NCBI GenBank assembly: GCA_023052935.1
Contig: CM041292.1
Coordinates: 40,942,139 to 41,006,138, forward strand
Length of the DNA: 64,000 nucleotides
Direction: 5' to 3'
Origin: Piezodorus guildinii
Taxonomy: Eukaryota > Arthropoda > Insecta > Hemiptera > Pentatomidae
The notes under the pieces were generated by a model. That model did not search any database, was not told the origin of the DNA, and saw nothing but the letters and a program-made list of their open reading frames with translations. The translations under genes were made by a program, and so were the position numbers. Shown piece by piece: positions 32,117 through 43,910 of this stretch; the stretch's first letter is position 1; every line of letters begins with the position of its first letter.

Positions 32117-32429
32117 GGAGCAGTGTGGTCTAGTGGGTAGAGCGCTAGTCTACTGTGCTCCGGGTCCTAGGTTCGAATCCCGGTTATGGCGAAATATTAT
32201 TTATTCTGTTATTTCAGCCGGGGGGCGGTCCTGGAGTATGGAGACCCTCCTGGGTACACCCAGATTCAATCAAGTGGATGCCCGAAAATGGGGAAAAAAC
32301 CTGGCGGCTGAGTGTGATCCCGGCCGAATCACCTCATTGCACGGCCTTTGGTGCAACTCGTACTTTTGAAACAGTACGAATCTCTACATGTATTGAGCCC
32401 AAAACTCTTCATGGGTTGTAGTGGTACGG
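32117..32429 (+). repeat. tRNA-derived SINE, family S1, complete copy
   Basis: 313 bp, precisely bounded by a 15-bp duplication. A box TGGTCTAGTGG at 32126-32136 and B box GGTTCGAATCC at 32170-32180, both perfect. The body matches 22076-22392 and 38710-39023. The element ends GTGGTACGG with no poly(A); other copies end in a T run. This is the best reference copy for the family in this window. Confidence 0.92.
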
Positions 32430-32444
32430 TTTCATTATTTATAG
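32430..32444 (+). repeat. 15-bp target-site duplication, right (SINE S1)
   Basis: TTTCATTATTTATAG, identical to 32102-32116. Confidence 0.9.
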
Positions 32445-33076
32445 ATTATTGGGCAGGATCAGGATCGTGCAGAATGCGATCCTGAGTAGTTAACACGTTT
32501 AGACTCATTGCTGAACTTATTCATTTGGGAAGATCACAAAAATCACACATTACTAACTTATCACAAATTTAATGGTAATACATTCAAGCTTAATGTTATC
32601 TGGAAGTTCTGGCCTTACGAACGCAAGCTTTAAACTTAGGCTCATTTTATTCACAGTTTCTCAGACTTTATTCTGCCAACTTCAGTAGCACACTCGATGG
32701 TTGGTCTCTCTTTCAGTCCACCTCTGGACATGATTTTAATTCTGTGCTACTAATCACTCCCCTCGTGTAAACAGAATTTTAAAGGATAGTATTCGAAGTC
32801 ATATTATTAGACAATAATAATATGAATTATGTCCTACACAAACAATCATACACAAGACAATAATAATAATTAATTATGTCTTTTCTATGTTACCTTCTTA
32901 TAGAACTTTTACAGTTTCCAGACATTTTTAGATTTTCTATGTTGTATAACGTTTTACAAATATAATGACTTTGAAGGAACTGAACTCTATGAACGAATTT
33001 CCGTATTTTAGTTTTGTCCCATTGGATTTTATTTTTTAAAGATTTCATGAGGTTTAGATTCAAATGTATCTACGGG
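32445..33076. other. Unassigned DNA
   Basis: Nothing recognisable; a short 'caataataatatgaattatgtc' / 'caataataataattaattatgtc' duplication occurs at 32813-32880. Confidence 0.35.
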
Positions 33077-34140
33077 TCTTTTTACTATCACTTACCTATT
33101 ATAAAATATATATTACGGAAAGTTTAGCGATTGTGAAAATGTTAGTTTTCTGAGTTGATATCGCAAAATTCTATAAAAAGGCCTGTATGGTAAGTCTAGC
33201 TCAAAGAAAAACATAAAATTGTATAAAACTGCTATTATAAAAAAAATTATTTTAAAAGCGTAAATGCGTGAGATGTTACAGCAACTTTTTCACCAGTATC
33301 AGCCAACCGGAAGTGCTACCATGCATTTTCCACTTGTTTACGGTTTTCTCGAAAACGGCTAACGATTTTGATTAAACTTGCTATATTGATGTAAAAATTC
33401 ATGGGCTTTAAAATGATGTAGGTTTCATTATGATTTAAGTAGTCTGACTGTGTTTAAATGCCGATATTTTAAATTTTCTTCTTCTAAAGTACCTTTAATA
33501 TTAAAGATTCGAAAAAAAGTCCCTATATCATCTTGTTAGCATTGATAAAAACGGGTAAATATATAAGTTGAACGAATTTGATGACCAACAAAAGGAAAAA
33601 TAAGCAACAATTTTTTGTATGTAATTTTCAAGAATATAAAAACAGAAAGATAGACGTATAACGAACATTTGTAAATTTGAAGGTTTTAGAAAAAACGTTA
33701 TTCTATTATACATAAAGTTGTTAGAGGTAATGGAGAGTGATAAAAAGTGACCGTTATTGCGCTAAGATGGCGAAATGGAATAAGTCACTTTTTCAAGAAT
33801 TATTTGCTATACATTCTGGAGTCTCATTCGTTTATGTATATGTGATACCATAATATTGCAAGTATTTCAATTTCAGTCGATGAGTAAACAACACTACCTT
33901 GTACAAATAAAAGAACCACCTTCAAAATATAAACGAGTGGACACTCCAGAATAGGAAAATGTCTCAATTTTAGATAAAGTGACTTAAAACATTTTGTCAT
34001 CTTAGCACAGATTTAATGGTACACATGCTTCTATTGAAACTCAATGCAATTACTTTTTTCATCTCTGAATATATTTAAAATTTATTAAGTTGATTTTAAC
34101 AACGAAATGTAAGTGAAAGTCGTATGTTGTGTGCACCAGA
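33077..34140 (+). repeat. Family 1 copy
   Basis: Starts TTTTTACTATCACTTACC and ends GTAAGTGAAAGTCGTATGTTG...CACCAGATTTTT. The core landmarks 'gcgattgtgaaaatg', 'gagatgttacagcaac' and 'gttttctcgaaaacgg' are present but diverged, and the right half holds private sequence around 33760-33990. This is an older copy. Confidence 0.7.
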
Positions 34141-34245
34141 TTTTTCAACATAAGAACAGTAACATAGATACATAATATACCGTTGGGAAGCTAAGTATAT
34201 TAGAGAAAAATATTATCTTATATACAAAGGTAATGTAAAGTGAAG
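34141..34245 (+). repeat. Family 1 fragment directly after the previous copy
   Basis: 'cataagaacagtaacatagatac' and 'taccgttgggaagcta' are family 1 internal landmarks, restarting right at the end of the preceding copy. Confidence 0.55.
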
Positions 34246-34655
34246 AATAGAGTAAGGTGACCAGACGTCTCGCTTTTTCACAATTTTTCCCGCGTTCCGC
34301 TACGTTTATTCAAAAGTCTAAACTTTTAGAATTAAATTAAATTTTATATTTACGAAAATCATTGTTTTGCGTTTTAAGAATCCTTCAACTCGTTTTGCGT
34401 TCTAAGAATCCTACGGGCTATGACGACTAACATATTGCTTTTGCTACCCAATTACATTGTGTTTGTCTCTCAGATGATACTTTCCGTAGGAAATTAAGGT
34501 AATTTATTTATATATTACATAAGTACATAAATTTTCTTAAAATTAGCTTAAAATACTCGTGGTTTTCAAACTTTATATTGATGACAAAAAGTATATCACC
34601 AACCATAACCTTAAAAGTAATTTTAGAAAGAAAGATACCAATAAAATGTTGCAAA
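34246..34655. other. Unassigned DNA
   Basis: No supported feature. A 'ggtgaccagacgtctcgc' phrase at 34258 looks repeat-like but could not be tied to an element. Confidence 0.35.
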
Positions 34656-34657
34656 TA

Positions 34658-36175
34658 CACTGCCGAACAAAATTAAATATTTTGAAATTACTGAACTGTA
34701 TAGGGTATTTTTTAAAATATTCTTTTTTCTATGGAAGTCACACTTTATTATATACCCTTATAATATAATATAATAAAAAATTCTTTTCTAGAAATTTTTA
34801 ATAGGAAAACAAATCAAAAAATATAATGTCCTACAGTCTCAAAATTAAAAAGTAAATCTTTGAAATGAAATGAAATAACAAAACTGAAAAAAAGGAAGAA
34901 TTCGAGGAAAACGATCAATAATTGGTATTCCCACCTCTAGCTCTGATAATTGCTTCCATTCTCCTGCCCATTCCAGCGACCAGGGCTCTTACATGTTGCT
35001 CTGGGATGTTGTTTCACTCTTCCACTAACATTTCCCTTAAATATGCCAAATTTTGTGGGCCTAGGGCGCGGACACGTCTTCCAAGCATGTCCCATACATG
35101 CTCTATTGGGTTCATATCTGGACTTCTAAATGGCCAAACCATAACGTCAATTTCTTCTTGTCTGTGGAAATTTTGCACTGATCGAGCAACGTGAGGTCGG
35201 GCATTATCGTGCATAAAATAAAGTACCTGCGATATTCCTGGCGAAAGGTATTACATGTGGCTCAAGTACCTCCCTGATGTACCTGTCAGCAGTTATAGAG
35301 CCACGGTTCACAAGAACCAACTCTGTACGGGAGTTTAAATTTATGCCCTCCCCCCCACACCATCACTGACCCACCGCCAAACGCAACCCTTGGAGAAAAA
35401 GTGCATGGAGCATACCTCTCTCCCCGCCTTCTCCATACCTTTTCCTGTCCATCTGGAGATCGGAGACAGAATCTTGACTCATCGCTGAATAATACGAGGC
35501 TCCAATATTCCTGAGTCCAGTTTAGGTGCTCCCGAGCAAACCTCAAGCGCTCAACCCGGTGTTCCCTGGAGAGAAGAGGTCCAGTAGCTGAAGGGTGTGA
35601 GGTCAATCCATAATCGTTGAGTCGTCTTCTCACGGTTCGCTCTGAAATTTGCACATTCCTGAACCTCTGGAGGAGACCACGCAGACTGTTACCAGTTGAT
35701 CGGCGATCCCGAAGAGTTGCAAAAATCTCTCGTCACGGTGGTAAGTGCCTATTAAGCACCCTGAAGACTACGGATTGTGACCGCTGGAGCCGTTGCGCAA
35801 TATGCCTTTGAGAAAACCCTTCTTCACTCAAAGCAACAGCACGAATTGATTCCTCTTCGGTCAATGCTTTCTCTTGGCCATCACAACGTTCTTACTAAAA
35901 CTCACAAGTAAAAACTAAAGTCTCTTAAATGTTAGAAAATCTTCAATAAGATGAATCTTTGCTAACAACTAACCATTTACTTATAGGAAGAAAGAAAAGA
36001 AGAGGATTACCTGACCCTTTTCTCCATAAACGGGTGAGAATATAAACAGGTAGAGGATTAACTTGATAAGATACAACACAAAGTCCAGTCTGGGACAAAG
36101 GAATTCCTATTTTTATCTCTTATGTAATAATAATATAAATATTTGTAAGTGATCCTTTAATTTTGTCCGGCAGTG
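34658..36175 (-). mobile_element. Tc1-type element, decayed (1518 bp)
   Basis: Terminal inverted repeats of about 20 bp with one mismatch (CACTGCCGAACAAAATTAAA at 34658; complement of CACTGCCGGACAAAATTAAA ending 36175) are flanked by TA duplications (34656-34657, 36176-36177). The size is normal for a complete Tc1 element. Confidence 0.9.
34915..35881 (-). pseudogene. Tc1-like transposase, frameshifted
   Basis: From an ATG at 35881 (MAKRK, then an immediate frame change) the minus strand gives an HTH region (EEESIRAVALSEEGFSQRHI), a shortened linker, QISERTVRRRL, then the DDE domain with all three catalytic positions visible in fragments: LFSDESRF (about 35480), MHDNARPHVA (about 35200) and SPDMNPIEHVWD (about 35110). 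It ends MEAIIRARGGNTNY and TGA at 34915-34917. Full-length relatives have about 340 residues. At least two frameshifts and in-frame stops make it non-functional. Confidence 0.88.
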
Positions 36176-36252
36176 TATTTGAAGTCAATAAAACTAATTT
36201 CGTTATATATAAATAACATAAAATATGTTCATGTAAATTATATTTCTTAACG

Positions 36253-36375
36253 TAAGGAGGATGTACCAATGGGTGCTGTCTTCCTCATGCCTGCCCACGT
36301 CATTTTTATTTTTTAGCACATTTGCTTATTGTAATTTTTTTACAGGTGTGAATAAAATGTTGAGTGAAAAAAAAA
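36253..36375 (+). mobile_element. Jockey LINE 3' end
   Basis: 'gtaaggaggatgtaccaatg' and 'gtgctgtcttcctcatgcc' with a terminal 'ggtgtgaataaaatg' and A run match the 3' UTR of the jockey fragment at 39140-39275. Only the tail is present. Confidence 0.7.
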
Positions 36376-36384
36376 AATGTAAAT

Positions 36385-37337
36385 AATTTTTTCTAAAATC
36401 TTTAGCTTTCCAACGGTGTATCATACATGTATATTACTTATGTTCAGAAATACATAATTTGTCTGTTTTCTCCTTTAGTTGGGTATCGAATTCATTCAAT
36501 TTATATATTTACCTGTTTTTCATCAGTGGTAACAAGATAATATAGTTATTTTTATAGAATCAACAAAATTAAAAGTACTTTAAGAAAGAAAATTTAAAAT
36601 ATCGGCATTTAAGCCCTGTCAGCATTTTAATCCGAATGAAACCTAAATGATATTAAAGCCCATTAAATTTTACATCGATATAGCGAGTTTAATCAAAATC
36701 GTCGGAACGGTTTTTGAGAAAATCATAAAAAGGGGCAAAATGCATAGTATAAAGTGGCTCTTCTGGTTAGCCGAATTTGATAAAAAAATTTTTGTAACAT
36801 CTCGGTCGTATAGTAATCTTAAATATGAAATTTCAGTTTCATAGGGCTTTTCGTTTCCGCCCGAGTGTTACCACACACAGACCTTTTTGCGGGACTTGGT
36901 TATTTAGTAGACTCAGGGGACCCTAAAAAGTGTATTTCCGTTGAAAACTGGAATTCGAAAATTTTCACGATCGCAATACTTTCCCTTACTATATGTAGTA
37001 AGTGGAAGTAAAATATGTCAATGAATAAAATATTATACATTTTTTTATATTTATACATTGTAATTATGTTAAAAATAACAAAATATTACGATTTTTTTTT
37101 TGTTCTGTATGAAAATTATTGTTGATAACCCATAAGAGGGCATAAACGTATTACTGATTATTATACGTATAAATTTAATATTGTTAAACTATTTAATCTA
37201 AATCATATGTTTCATCGAAACTGAATACAATTTTATTTAAATCAACTAAAAACCTTTTTCCAATTTTAAGTTTATTTAATTCTTAAATTGACTTTAGCTG
37301 CCGAGGTAAGTGAAAGCCGTGTGTTGCACGCACCAGA
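36385..37337 (-). repeat. Family 1 copy, inverted core with composite right end
   Basis: The core runs in reverse from 'ctttagctttccaacggtg' to 'gtaagtggaagtaaaa' (36385-37015). It is followed by a further subterminal block ending GTAAGTGAAAGCCGTGTGTTG...CACCAGA at 37337. The left end is missing against a LINE poly(A). Confidence 0.75.
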
Positions 37338-38390
37338 TTTTTATATATTTTATATGTTTACTTTTTATATACTCATGTCCTTTTTTTAAAACGAAAACTA
37401 AGGTTCATTAAGTATTCTCTTCTACATTTCCGTGATTCATATAATATCAGATTCCTCTGAAATGCCGTCAATGCTACTTTTGATTGAAGAACACGAATAA
37501 ATTGTGTCAGACTCATTATTAACAAAGACAAGTTCAACGTTCTTTTTAATCTAGGTGGTATTAGGTCAGTGACCCCCATGCATAAAATTAATATCGTCTA
37601 GACAATATAACTAGTTATGACGTTATTCTAATGTGGGTAAAGTAACTAATCAAACTGATGTGGGTAAAGTAAAGAAGACCTGTATCTACTATATGTAGCC
37701 TTGGGACTTGTTGACCGTGGTAGGTTGAGGCACTAGTAGTTTTCGTTTTGCACGGTGTTCTATTGAAAAAAAGCTGGGTTTGCCGGTCTTGATACTGGCA
37801 GTTAATCTACGAAGCTTATATTTTTAGATTTAACACCCAAAAAAGAACTTTAAAACGTCTATAATTACTCCCAAAACTCAATTTAAGTTTTCTAATAAAA
37901 GGTAGAAGGTATCCATTGTATGAGGACAATGCCCTTCAAGGCCTTTTCATACCTCATTTTTATCCTTCTGGCATTGAATACAATGGACCCCTGGGTTTAA
38001 CCCTGTGTTGCACTACCGATTATAATGAAACATCAAGTACAGAAATCCATATAAAAAATTAATCTTAATTTTTTATTGTTATTGTTCTGAAAATTACACT
38101 GTGTTTTTATTAACCCTATGTTAAAAAATATTAACTACATTAATAACATGTTCAAACCATAAAATATTTTAAAATTATTAATTAAAGATTGAATTAAAAT
38201 TGAATGACTTAAAGACATGAAATATAATTGATTCACTAAATATAATTGCAATAGTTTTCTTTTTCGATGTTATTAATAAAGGATTAAACAAAAAATCCCC
38301 TTTACGTTTGATTTGAAGTCCACACTCTTGGGGGAAAAAATCCTATTCAAAATTTTTACTCAAATTAAAAGATAGACACTGTGTTATACG
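37338..38390. other. Unassigned DNA
   Basis: No supported gene. At 37911-37985 'ccattgtatgaggacaatgcc' and 'ggcattgaatacaatgg' form an imperfect hairpin of unknown meaning. Confidence 0.35.
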
Positions 38391-38391
38391 A

Positions 38392-39275
38392 AAAACACAG
38401 ACCCTATACAGACCAGTATGACATTACAACACCAATTGGACAATGTAAAAAACTGGTGTAAGAAATGGAAATTAAACATGACAAGTCACACTGTTACATT
38501 TACTTTAAGAAACGGAACCTGCCCTCCAATTTATATAGATACCACAATCAAATACAGTAACGCACTTCGGACTAATCTTTGACATAAGGCCCAAACGTCA
38601 AGACAGAACATAAAACTTTAAACTTTCGACTCAGATTATTATATTCGATACTACATAAACACTCTAAATTACGCATAAGACTAAAGCTTAACGTATATAC
38701 TTATTTACTAAAAAAAAAAAAACCTGTGCCACTACAACCCATGAAGAGTCTTGGGCTCAGTACATATAGAGATTCGTACTGTTTAAAGGCCAACGGTCGT
38801 GCAATAAGGTGATTCGGCCGATATCACGCTCAGCCGCTAGATTTTCCCCCATTTTTGGGTACCCACTTTATGGAGGCTGGGTCTGCTCTAGGAGGTTCTC
38901 CATACCCCAGGATCGCCCCTCGGCCGAAATAACAGAATAAATTATATTCTGTCACGACAGGGATTCGAACCCAGGACCCGGAGCACAGTAGACTAGCGTT
39001 CTATCCCCTAGACAAACTACATGGAAACATAAACAAATTTGTTCACAATATAGCTAAAACTGACATCCCTGACATTAATCAGCGTAGACTGAAAAGGAGT
39101 TGGATGAGGGACCTCCTAGCCTAAAATAATAGTTTCTGTTTGATTGTCAGGAGGATGCACCACTGGGTGCTGTCTCCCTCATGCCTAACCATGCCATCTT
39201 TCCTTGTTTATAAAATCCCATTTGCTTATTGTATATATTTTAGAGGTGCAAATAAAATCATTAATTAAAAAAAAA
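38392..39275 (+). mobile_element. Jockey LINE 3' fragment, interrupted by a SINE
   Basis: Codes for a decayed RT C-terminal half: NWCKKWKLNMTSH, FTLRNGTCPPIYID (38500) and then, after the SINE, RRLKRSWMRDLL (39090-39122), a 3' UTR ending 'ggtgcaaataaaatc' and a short A run. The Asp-Asp box itself is not preserved here. SINE S1 at 38710-39023 lies inside the coding region, so the LINE is older than the SINE. Confidence 0.8.
38710..39023 (-). repeat. tRNA-derived SINE, family S1, minus strand
   Basis: The reverse complement carries the B box (GGTTCGAATCC becomes GGGTTCGAATCCC at about 38961), a damaged A box (GTCTAGGGGATAGAACG) and the full body. On this strand it ends CAGG plus 12 T, supporting a T-rich 3' end in this family. 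Confidence 0.85.
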
Positions 39276-39279
39276 TTTA

Positions 39280-40050
39280 AGAGATATATTCTTAGTTTTA
39301 AGAAAATAAAGAGCTGTTCAATGTTTTGTTATATACTTGCCTGATATTCATAAATCGCTTCAATCTTATGAAATCTGTTGTCAAAAAACGTCCAAATTTA
39401 ATCAAGCTCATTACACGACTTTTAATTACTCCTATGCGTTTAAATTTTGTAGCAAAAATAATAGTATAAATGCAAAAGGCATTACATATAGTTCCCATAA
39501 AAACATCTAAAACAAAACCTTAAAGCAAAAATTATAAAATACAGCAATAACTTAAGTTTATGGGTCGTAGCTCTCCGTTAACTTCTATGGTATTGTTTAT
39601 GGGATATTAACTTTCTAAAATATTCTTTTCACAAAGATAAATTATAGATCTGTATTACTATCCTTATTTCTTTAAATAAGATTTCATAGAGAGTTATTAT
39701 TGTTCCTATAGTTGACTATCAAATTCGATTTAGCTAATTAAAGTAAAAATGTTATAGCTAATTAATATTTATAGGATTCCTAACAATGACGTCAAAACGC
39801 AAAATTACGAGTACTTTGTGAGTTAAAATTTTGATAGTTCACCCTTAAAGCTCTGTCGGATAATTTCAATCAGAAATAAAACCTCTCTTGATATAAGAAT
39901 GGTAATAGACATGTATGATATACAGTTGGGGAGTCAAACAATATAGAAAAAATATATATAAAATTGTGTAAGAAAATGGAGAGTGGATAAAACCAAAACT
40001 TTATTTTTATCCTAACTTCATTGATGATGTATAGTTGATTGTTGAAATTA
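39280..40050. other. Unassigned DNA
   Basis: No supported gene or element boundary. Around 39890-39990 a few family 1-like words ('tagacatgtatgatatacagttgg') suggest a very short remnant. Confidence 0.35.
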
Positions 40051-40055
40051 TCGTT

Positions 40056-40080
40056 GGTAGAAATAATCGGGAGTCAGTCG
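40056..40080 (+). repeat. 25-bp outer inverted repeat, left arm
   Basis: ggtagaaataatcgggagtc followed by agtcg; the exact complement is at 41153-41177. Both arms have homopolymer T/A on the inner side. Confidence 0.85.
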
Positions 40081-40084
40081 TTTT

Positions 40085-40228
40085 TTTTTACTTCCACTTA
40101 CCTATACATGAAATATATAGTAAGGGAAAGTATTGCGATCGTGAAAATTTTTTAATTCCAGTTTTCAACGAAAATACGTGTTTTAGGGTCCCCGAATCCG
40201 AATAACCAAGTCCCGAAAATAATTCTGA

Positions 40229-40272
<44 letters not shown>

Positions 40273-41022
40273 TCGGTAACTCCCGGGCAAAAACGACAAG
40301 TCCAATGAAACTGAAATTTCATATTTAAGACAACTATACGCCCGAGACGTTACAGAATCTTTTTCTTCAAAATCAGCTGACCGGAAGTTGTACTTTATAC
40401 CGTGCATTTTGCACTTTTTTACGATTTTCTCATAAACAGCTTTAACGATTTTGATTAAACTCCATATATCGATGTAAAATTGAATGGGCTTTAATATCAT
40501 GTAGGATTCATTCTGATTAAAATAGTCTGACGGGGCTTAAATGCAGATGTTTTAAAGTTTCTTTCTCTAAAGTATCTTTAATTTTATATATTTAAAAAAA
40601 AAATCGAAAAACATCTTATTAGCATTGATAAATAACGGATAAATATGCAACTTGATCGAACTTTATAAACAACTAAAGGAGAAAAGGGCAAACATACTGT
40701 TTTATGCAATTTTTGTGTTTTTGAACACAAGAATAGTAATATAGATGTATCATATACCGTTGGATAGCTAAAGATTTTGGAAAAAAATATTATCTAATAC
40801 ACGAAATTGTAAAATTTAATGGAGAGTGATTAAAAGCCGATACAACTAACTGATTGATGAATATAAAAATATAATACTTTTTTTAATAAAACAGATGTTT
40901 CTATTAAAATTCAAAATAATTAATTATTTAACAATTTATTTGTAACTTTAAATGTATTTAAAAATTCTTAAATTGATTTTAACAATGGAGGTAAGTGAAA
41001 GTCGTGTGTTGCGCGCACCAGA
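40085..41022 (+). repeat. Family 1 copy with expanded (TG)n
   Basis: Starts TTACTTCCACTTACC and ends GTAAGTGAAAGTCGTGTGTT with GCGCGCACCAGA. The (GT) tract near 40228-40268 has grown to about 20 repeats. Otherwise close to consensus, so it is the best uninterrupted forward copy in the window. Confidence 0.85.
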
Positions 41023-41028
41023 TTTTAT

Positions 41029-41152
41029 ATTTTAGTTTTGCCGACGTTTCGGCTCAAAATGGAGCTTATGTTTAACATGGCTCAGTAATGCCCTAATGAT
41101 GGCACACAAGTTTGAAACATCGACAAAATTAAAATATAAAAAAAAAAAAAAA
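41029..41152. repeat. Hairpin with GAAAC/CTAATGA motifs and A tract
   Basis: 'tattttagttttgccgacg' pairs with 'catcgacaaaattaaaata' 75 bases downstream. Between them lie CTAATGATGGC and GTTTGAAAC, close to the CUGAUGA...GAAAC arrangement of hammerhead ribozymes but with the invariant G changed. A 14-base A run follows. Confidence 0.45.
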
Positions 41153-41177
41153 CGACTGACTCCCGATTATTTCTACC
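41153..41177 (-). repeat. 25-bp outer inverted repeat, right arm
   Basis: Exact reverse complement of 40056-40080. Confidence 0.85.
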
Positions 41178-41858
41178 TAACAATTTTAACTTCATTTAAA
41201 TGTTCTTTAATCTTTTTTAACAACGGACATAAATGAAAGTCGTACTTTGTCACTACAGATTATGTTTCATTTTAAGCATTTAATTTTTAAACTTGAAACT
41301 TTAAACTAAACTTATTTAACTTGAGTGAAGAATATATTAATTATGTACAGATAATTATGTAAGAATGGTTGACTGTATGTAGTATTGAGAAGTTAATTCG
41401 GGATGCAGTTGTCAAAACTTAAAAATTTAGTATTTTGATGACTGCATCTCGAATTGACTTCTCCTCAAAAAGACAGAAACATTAATATATATAAAGGAAA
41501 GTATGAAAGTGGATATCACCTCTGTTTGACCACATCCGGGAACGACACAAATTCCACATTATATTCAAAACGATTTGGGAAAGACAGTTATTAATGACAC
41601 TCGAGAACGTACTGGCGTACGCGAGCCGACGATACAGAATCACACCTCCCCCACTCTTCTCTGGCGGCACACTGAAAAGGAGGTATGTGGTCCAGACTCC
41701 CAAACCATTCACCCTTGCCTGCAATACCCCGATGAATATCACACCGTGTTTTTCTCGCAACTACTGATAAATGATAATATATATCATAGACAAAGGAAAA
41801 TTGCTTTAGTATCTCTCCCTATGAAAAAAAAAAAAAAAACGATTCGTCCAACCAACAC
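41178..41858. other. Unassigned DNA
   Basis: A family 1 end-like remnant ('aacggacataaatgaaagtcg') is at 41220-41265. Overlapping open frames at 41482-41916 on both strands have no recognisable family. Confidence 0.35.
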
Positions 41859-42060
41859 TAATTTCACTACCTCCGTTGTTAAAATCAATTTAAATATTTT
41901 CTTAATAAATAAGTAGAGAAAAATAAAGTTAAAGAATTGCATTAAGTTTCGATAGAAACGTGTGTTTCATTAAATAATATATTATTATTTGCAACAATCA
42001 GTGTTATCTGGTTTCCATCAATATCTATTATTATATATTTCATACATAGGTAATTGAAAG
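41859..42060 (-). repeat. Family 1 subterminal fragment
   Basis: 'tcactacctccgttgttaaaatcaattt' and 'gaaacgtgtgtttcattaaataat' are the family's subterminal block; no core. Confidence 0.6.
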
Positions 42061-42139
42061 TAATAGATACTGATTTTCTCAGTTAGAGCAAAATTGAGTT
42101 AAAATAATCTCTCTCTCTCTCTCTCTATACGATTTTATA

Positions 42140-42299
42140 TATATATGTATAAATGAATCGCCTTTTCCCTTGGTCATCGCATCACGCGTGAACGTCTTGA
42201 CCGATTTTTCTAATTAATATTTTTTTTATGTTTATATCTATCAGGAGATGAATCTTATAAAAAAAATGAGGAAGGTTACTTTGATATTATATATATATA

Positions 42300-42357
<58 letters not shown>

Positions 42358-42560
42358 CATATATACTTTTTTTATTATTTTAATGGTAATAATAATCGCT
42401 CTATCTATATATAAATGAATCACTTTTTCCTTTTTTGATCGCATCACGCGTGAACGGCTTGACCGATTTCTCTAATTATTTTTTTGTTTTGTTTATATCA
42501 ATCAGGAGAAGGATATTGTGAAAAAAGAGAAAAGTTACTTTGATAGATAGTTCTTTTTTT
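42140..42560 (+). repeat. Duplicated repeat unit flanking (AT)n
   Basis: Two ~140-bp copies (about 42148-42290 and 42410-42550) share 'cgcatcacgcgtgaacg', 'cttgaccgattt' and 'atcaggaga'. Between them lies a long (AT)n at 42283-42357. A 'gtgaacggct(g/t)gaccgatt' phrase is common in old transposon ends of insects, but I cannot name the family. Confidence 0.6.
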
Positions 42561-42945
42561 TTTTTTTTTTAATTGTGCTCTTTTAGCAAATTTTGTAATT
42601 AAGATTTGTATGTATGCAAATATGTTTCTGTTTTATTTTTTGTCTAGTTTTGTAATTAACTTTTAGAATTATTATTATTAGCTTTTAATTTAATACTATA
42701 GTTCATTTTTGTTTTTTTATATCTATTATTTTTTGTTTGTTTCATCTTTTTTTTCTATGACACTAAAGTTCTTTTTAAATTTTTTGTAATATTATTCTTC
42801 AGGGACTTGTCCCAAGTAAATTATTTTTTATTAACAGTGCTAGAGTGTGTCAAAGATGTTAAATTTTCGAAGGGAAAAAAAATGTTAAACAATAAAAACT
42901 ACAAACTACTAGTCTAAAGGGATATTGATGTCAAAGAAAGAAAAA
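42561..42945. other. T-rich unassigned DNA
   Basis: Homopolymer T runs, nothing else recognised. Confidence 0.35.
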
Positions 42946-42948
42946 AAA

Positions 42949-43742
42949 TCTGGTGCGGGCAACACACGACTTTCACTTACCTCAATAGTTAAAATCAATG
43001 AAAGAATTTTCAAATACAGTTAGAGATAAAAATACGTGTAACTATTAAATTCATTTTTATATAGAAACATGTGTTTTATTAAAAACTCGGTTATATTATT
43101 ATCTAAAATAATCGGTTAGTTTTATCTTTTTTTCATCACTCTCTATTAACTTTTAAAAGCTTGAGTATAAGATAATATTTTTTCTAAAATCTTTAGCTTT
43201 CCAACTATCAACGTATATATATTATAATTGTATATATATATATATATAATATATATATATATATTATATATATATATATATTACTGCTCATATTCAAAAA
43301 CAAAAAATTGCATTAAAAAAATATTTTTTCTGTTTTCCCCTTTAGTTGGGTATCAAATTCATTCAATTTATATATTTACCTGTTTTTCATCGGTGGTAAC
43401 AAGATAATATAGTTATTTTTATTAAATCTACAAAATTAAAGGTACTTTAGAAGAAGAAAATTTAAAATATCGGCATTTAAGCCCCCTCACACCATTTTTA
43501 TCCGAATGAAACCTAAATGATATTAAAGCCGATTGTATTTTACATCGATATAGCGAGTTTAATCAAAATCATCGGAACCATTTTTGAGTAAATCGGAAAA
43601 AGGTGCAAAATGCGTGGATTAAAGTGCCTCTCCTGGTAAGCTCATTTTGATGAAAAAAGTTTTGTCACGTCTCGGGCGTATTGTTATCTTAAATAGGAAA
43701 TTTCAGTTTTATAGGTAAGCCGTTTCCGCCAGGGAGTTACCA

Positions 43743-43780
<38 letters not shown>

Positions 43781-43910
43781 GTTTTTGCGGGACTTGTTTA
43801 TTTGGACTCAGGGGACCCTAAAACGTGTATTTCCGTTGAAAACTGTTATTCGAAAATTTTCACGATCGCAATACTTCCCCTTACTATATATAGAAAGTGT
43901 AAGTAAAAAG
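42949..43910 (-). repeat. Family 1 copy, inverted, with (CA)n and (AT)n
   Basis: Begins TCTGGTGCGGGCAACACACG and runs the family in reverse to 'agaaagtgtaagtaaaaa'. (AT)n at 43225-43281 and (CA)n at 43741-43778 interrupt it; the latter sits where other copies have a short (TG)n. Confidence 0.82.

Noticed and set aside
31944..32421. 141-codon plus-strand frame
   Set aside because: Its second half is the SINE; no protein similarity.
34258..34310. 'ggtgaccagacgtctcgc' as a hAT-type transposon end
   Set aside because: Only one short phrase, no partner inverted end or target duplication found.
42241..42447. Ile/Tyr repeat frame
   Set aside because: Translation of an (AT)n microsatellite.
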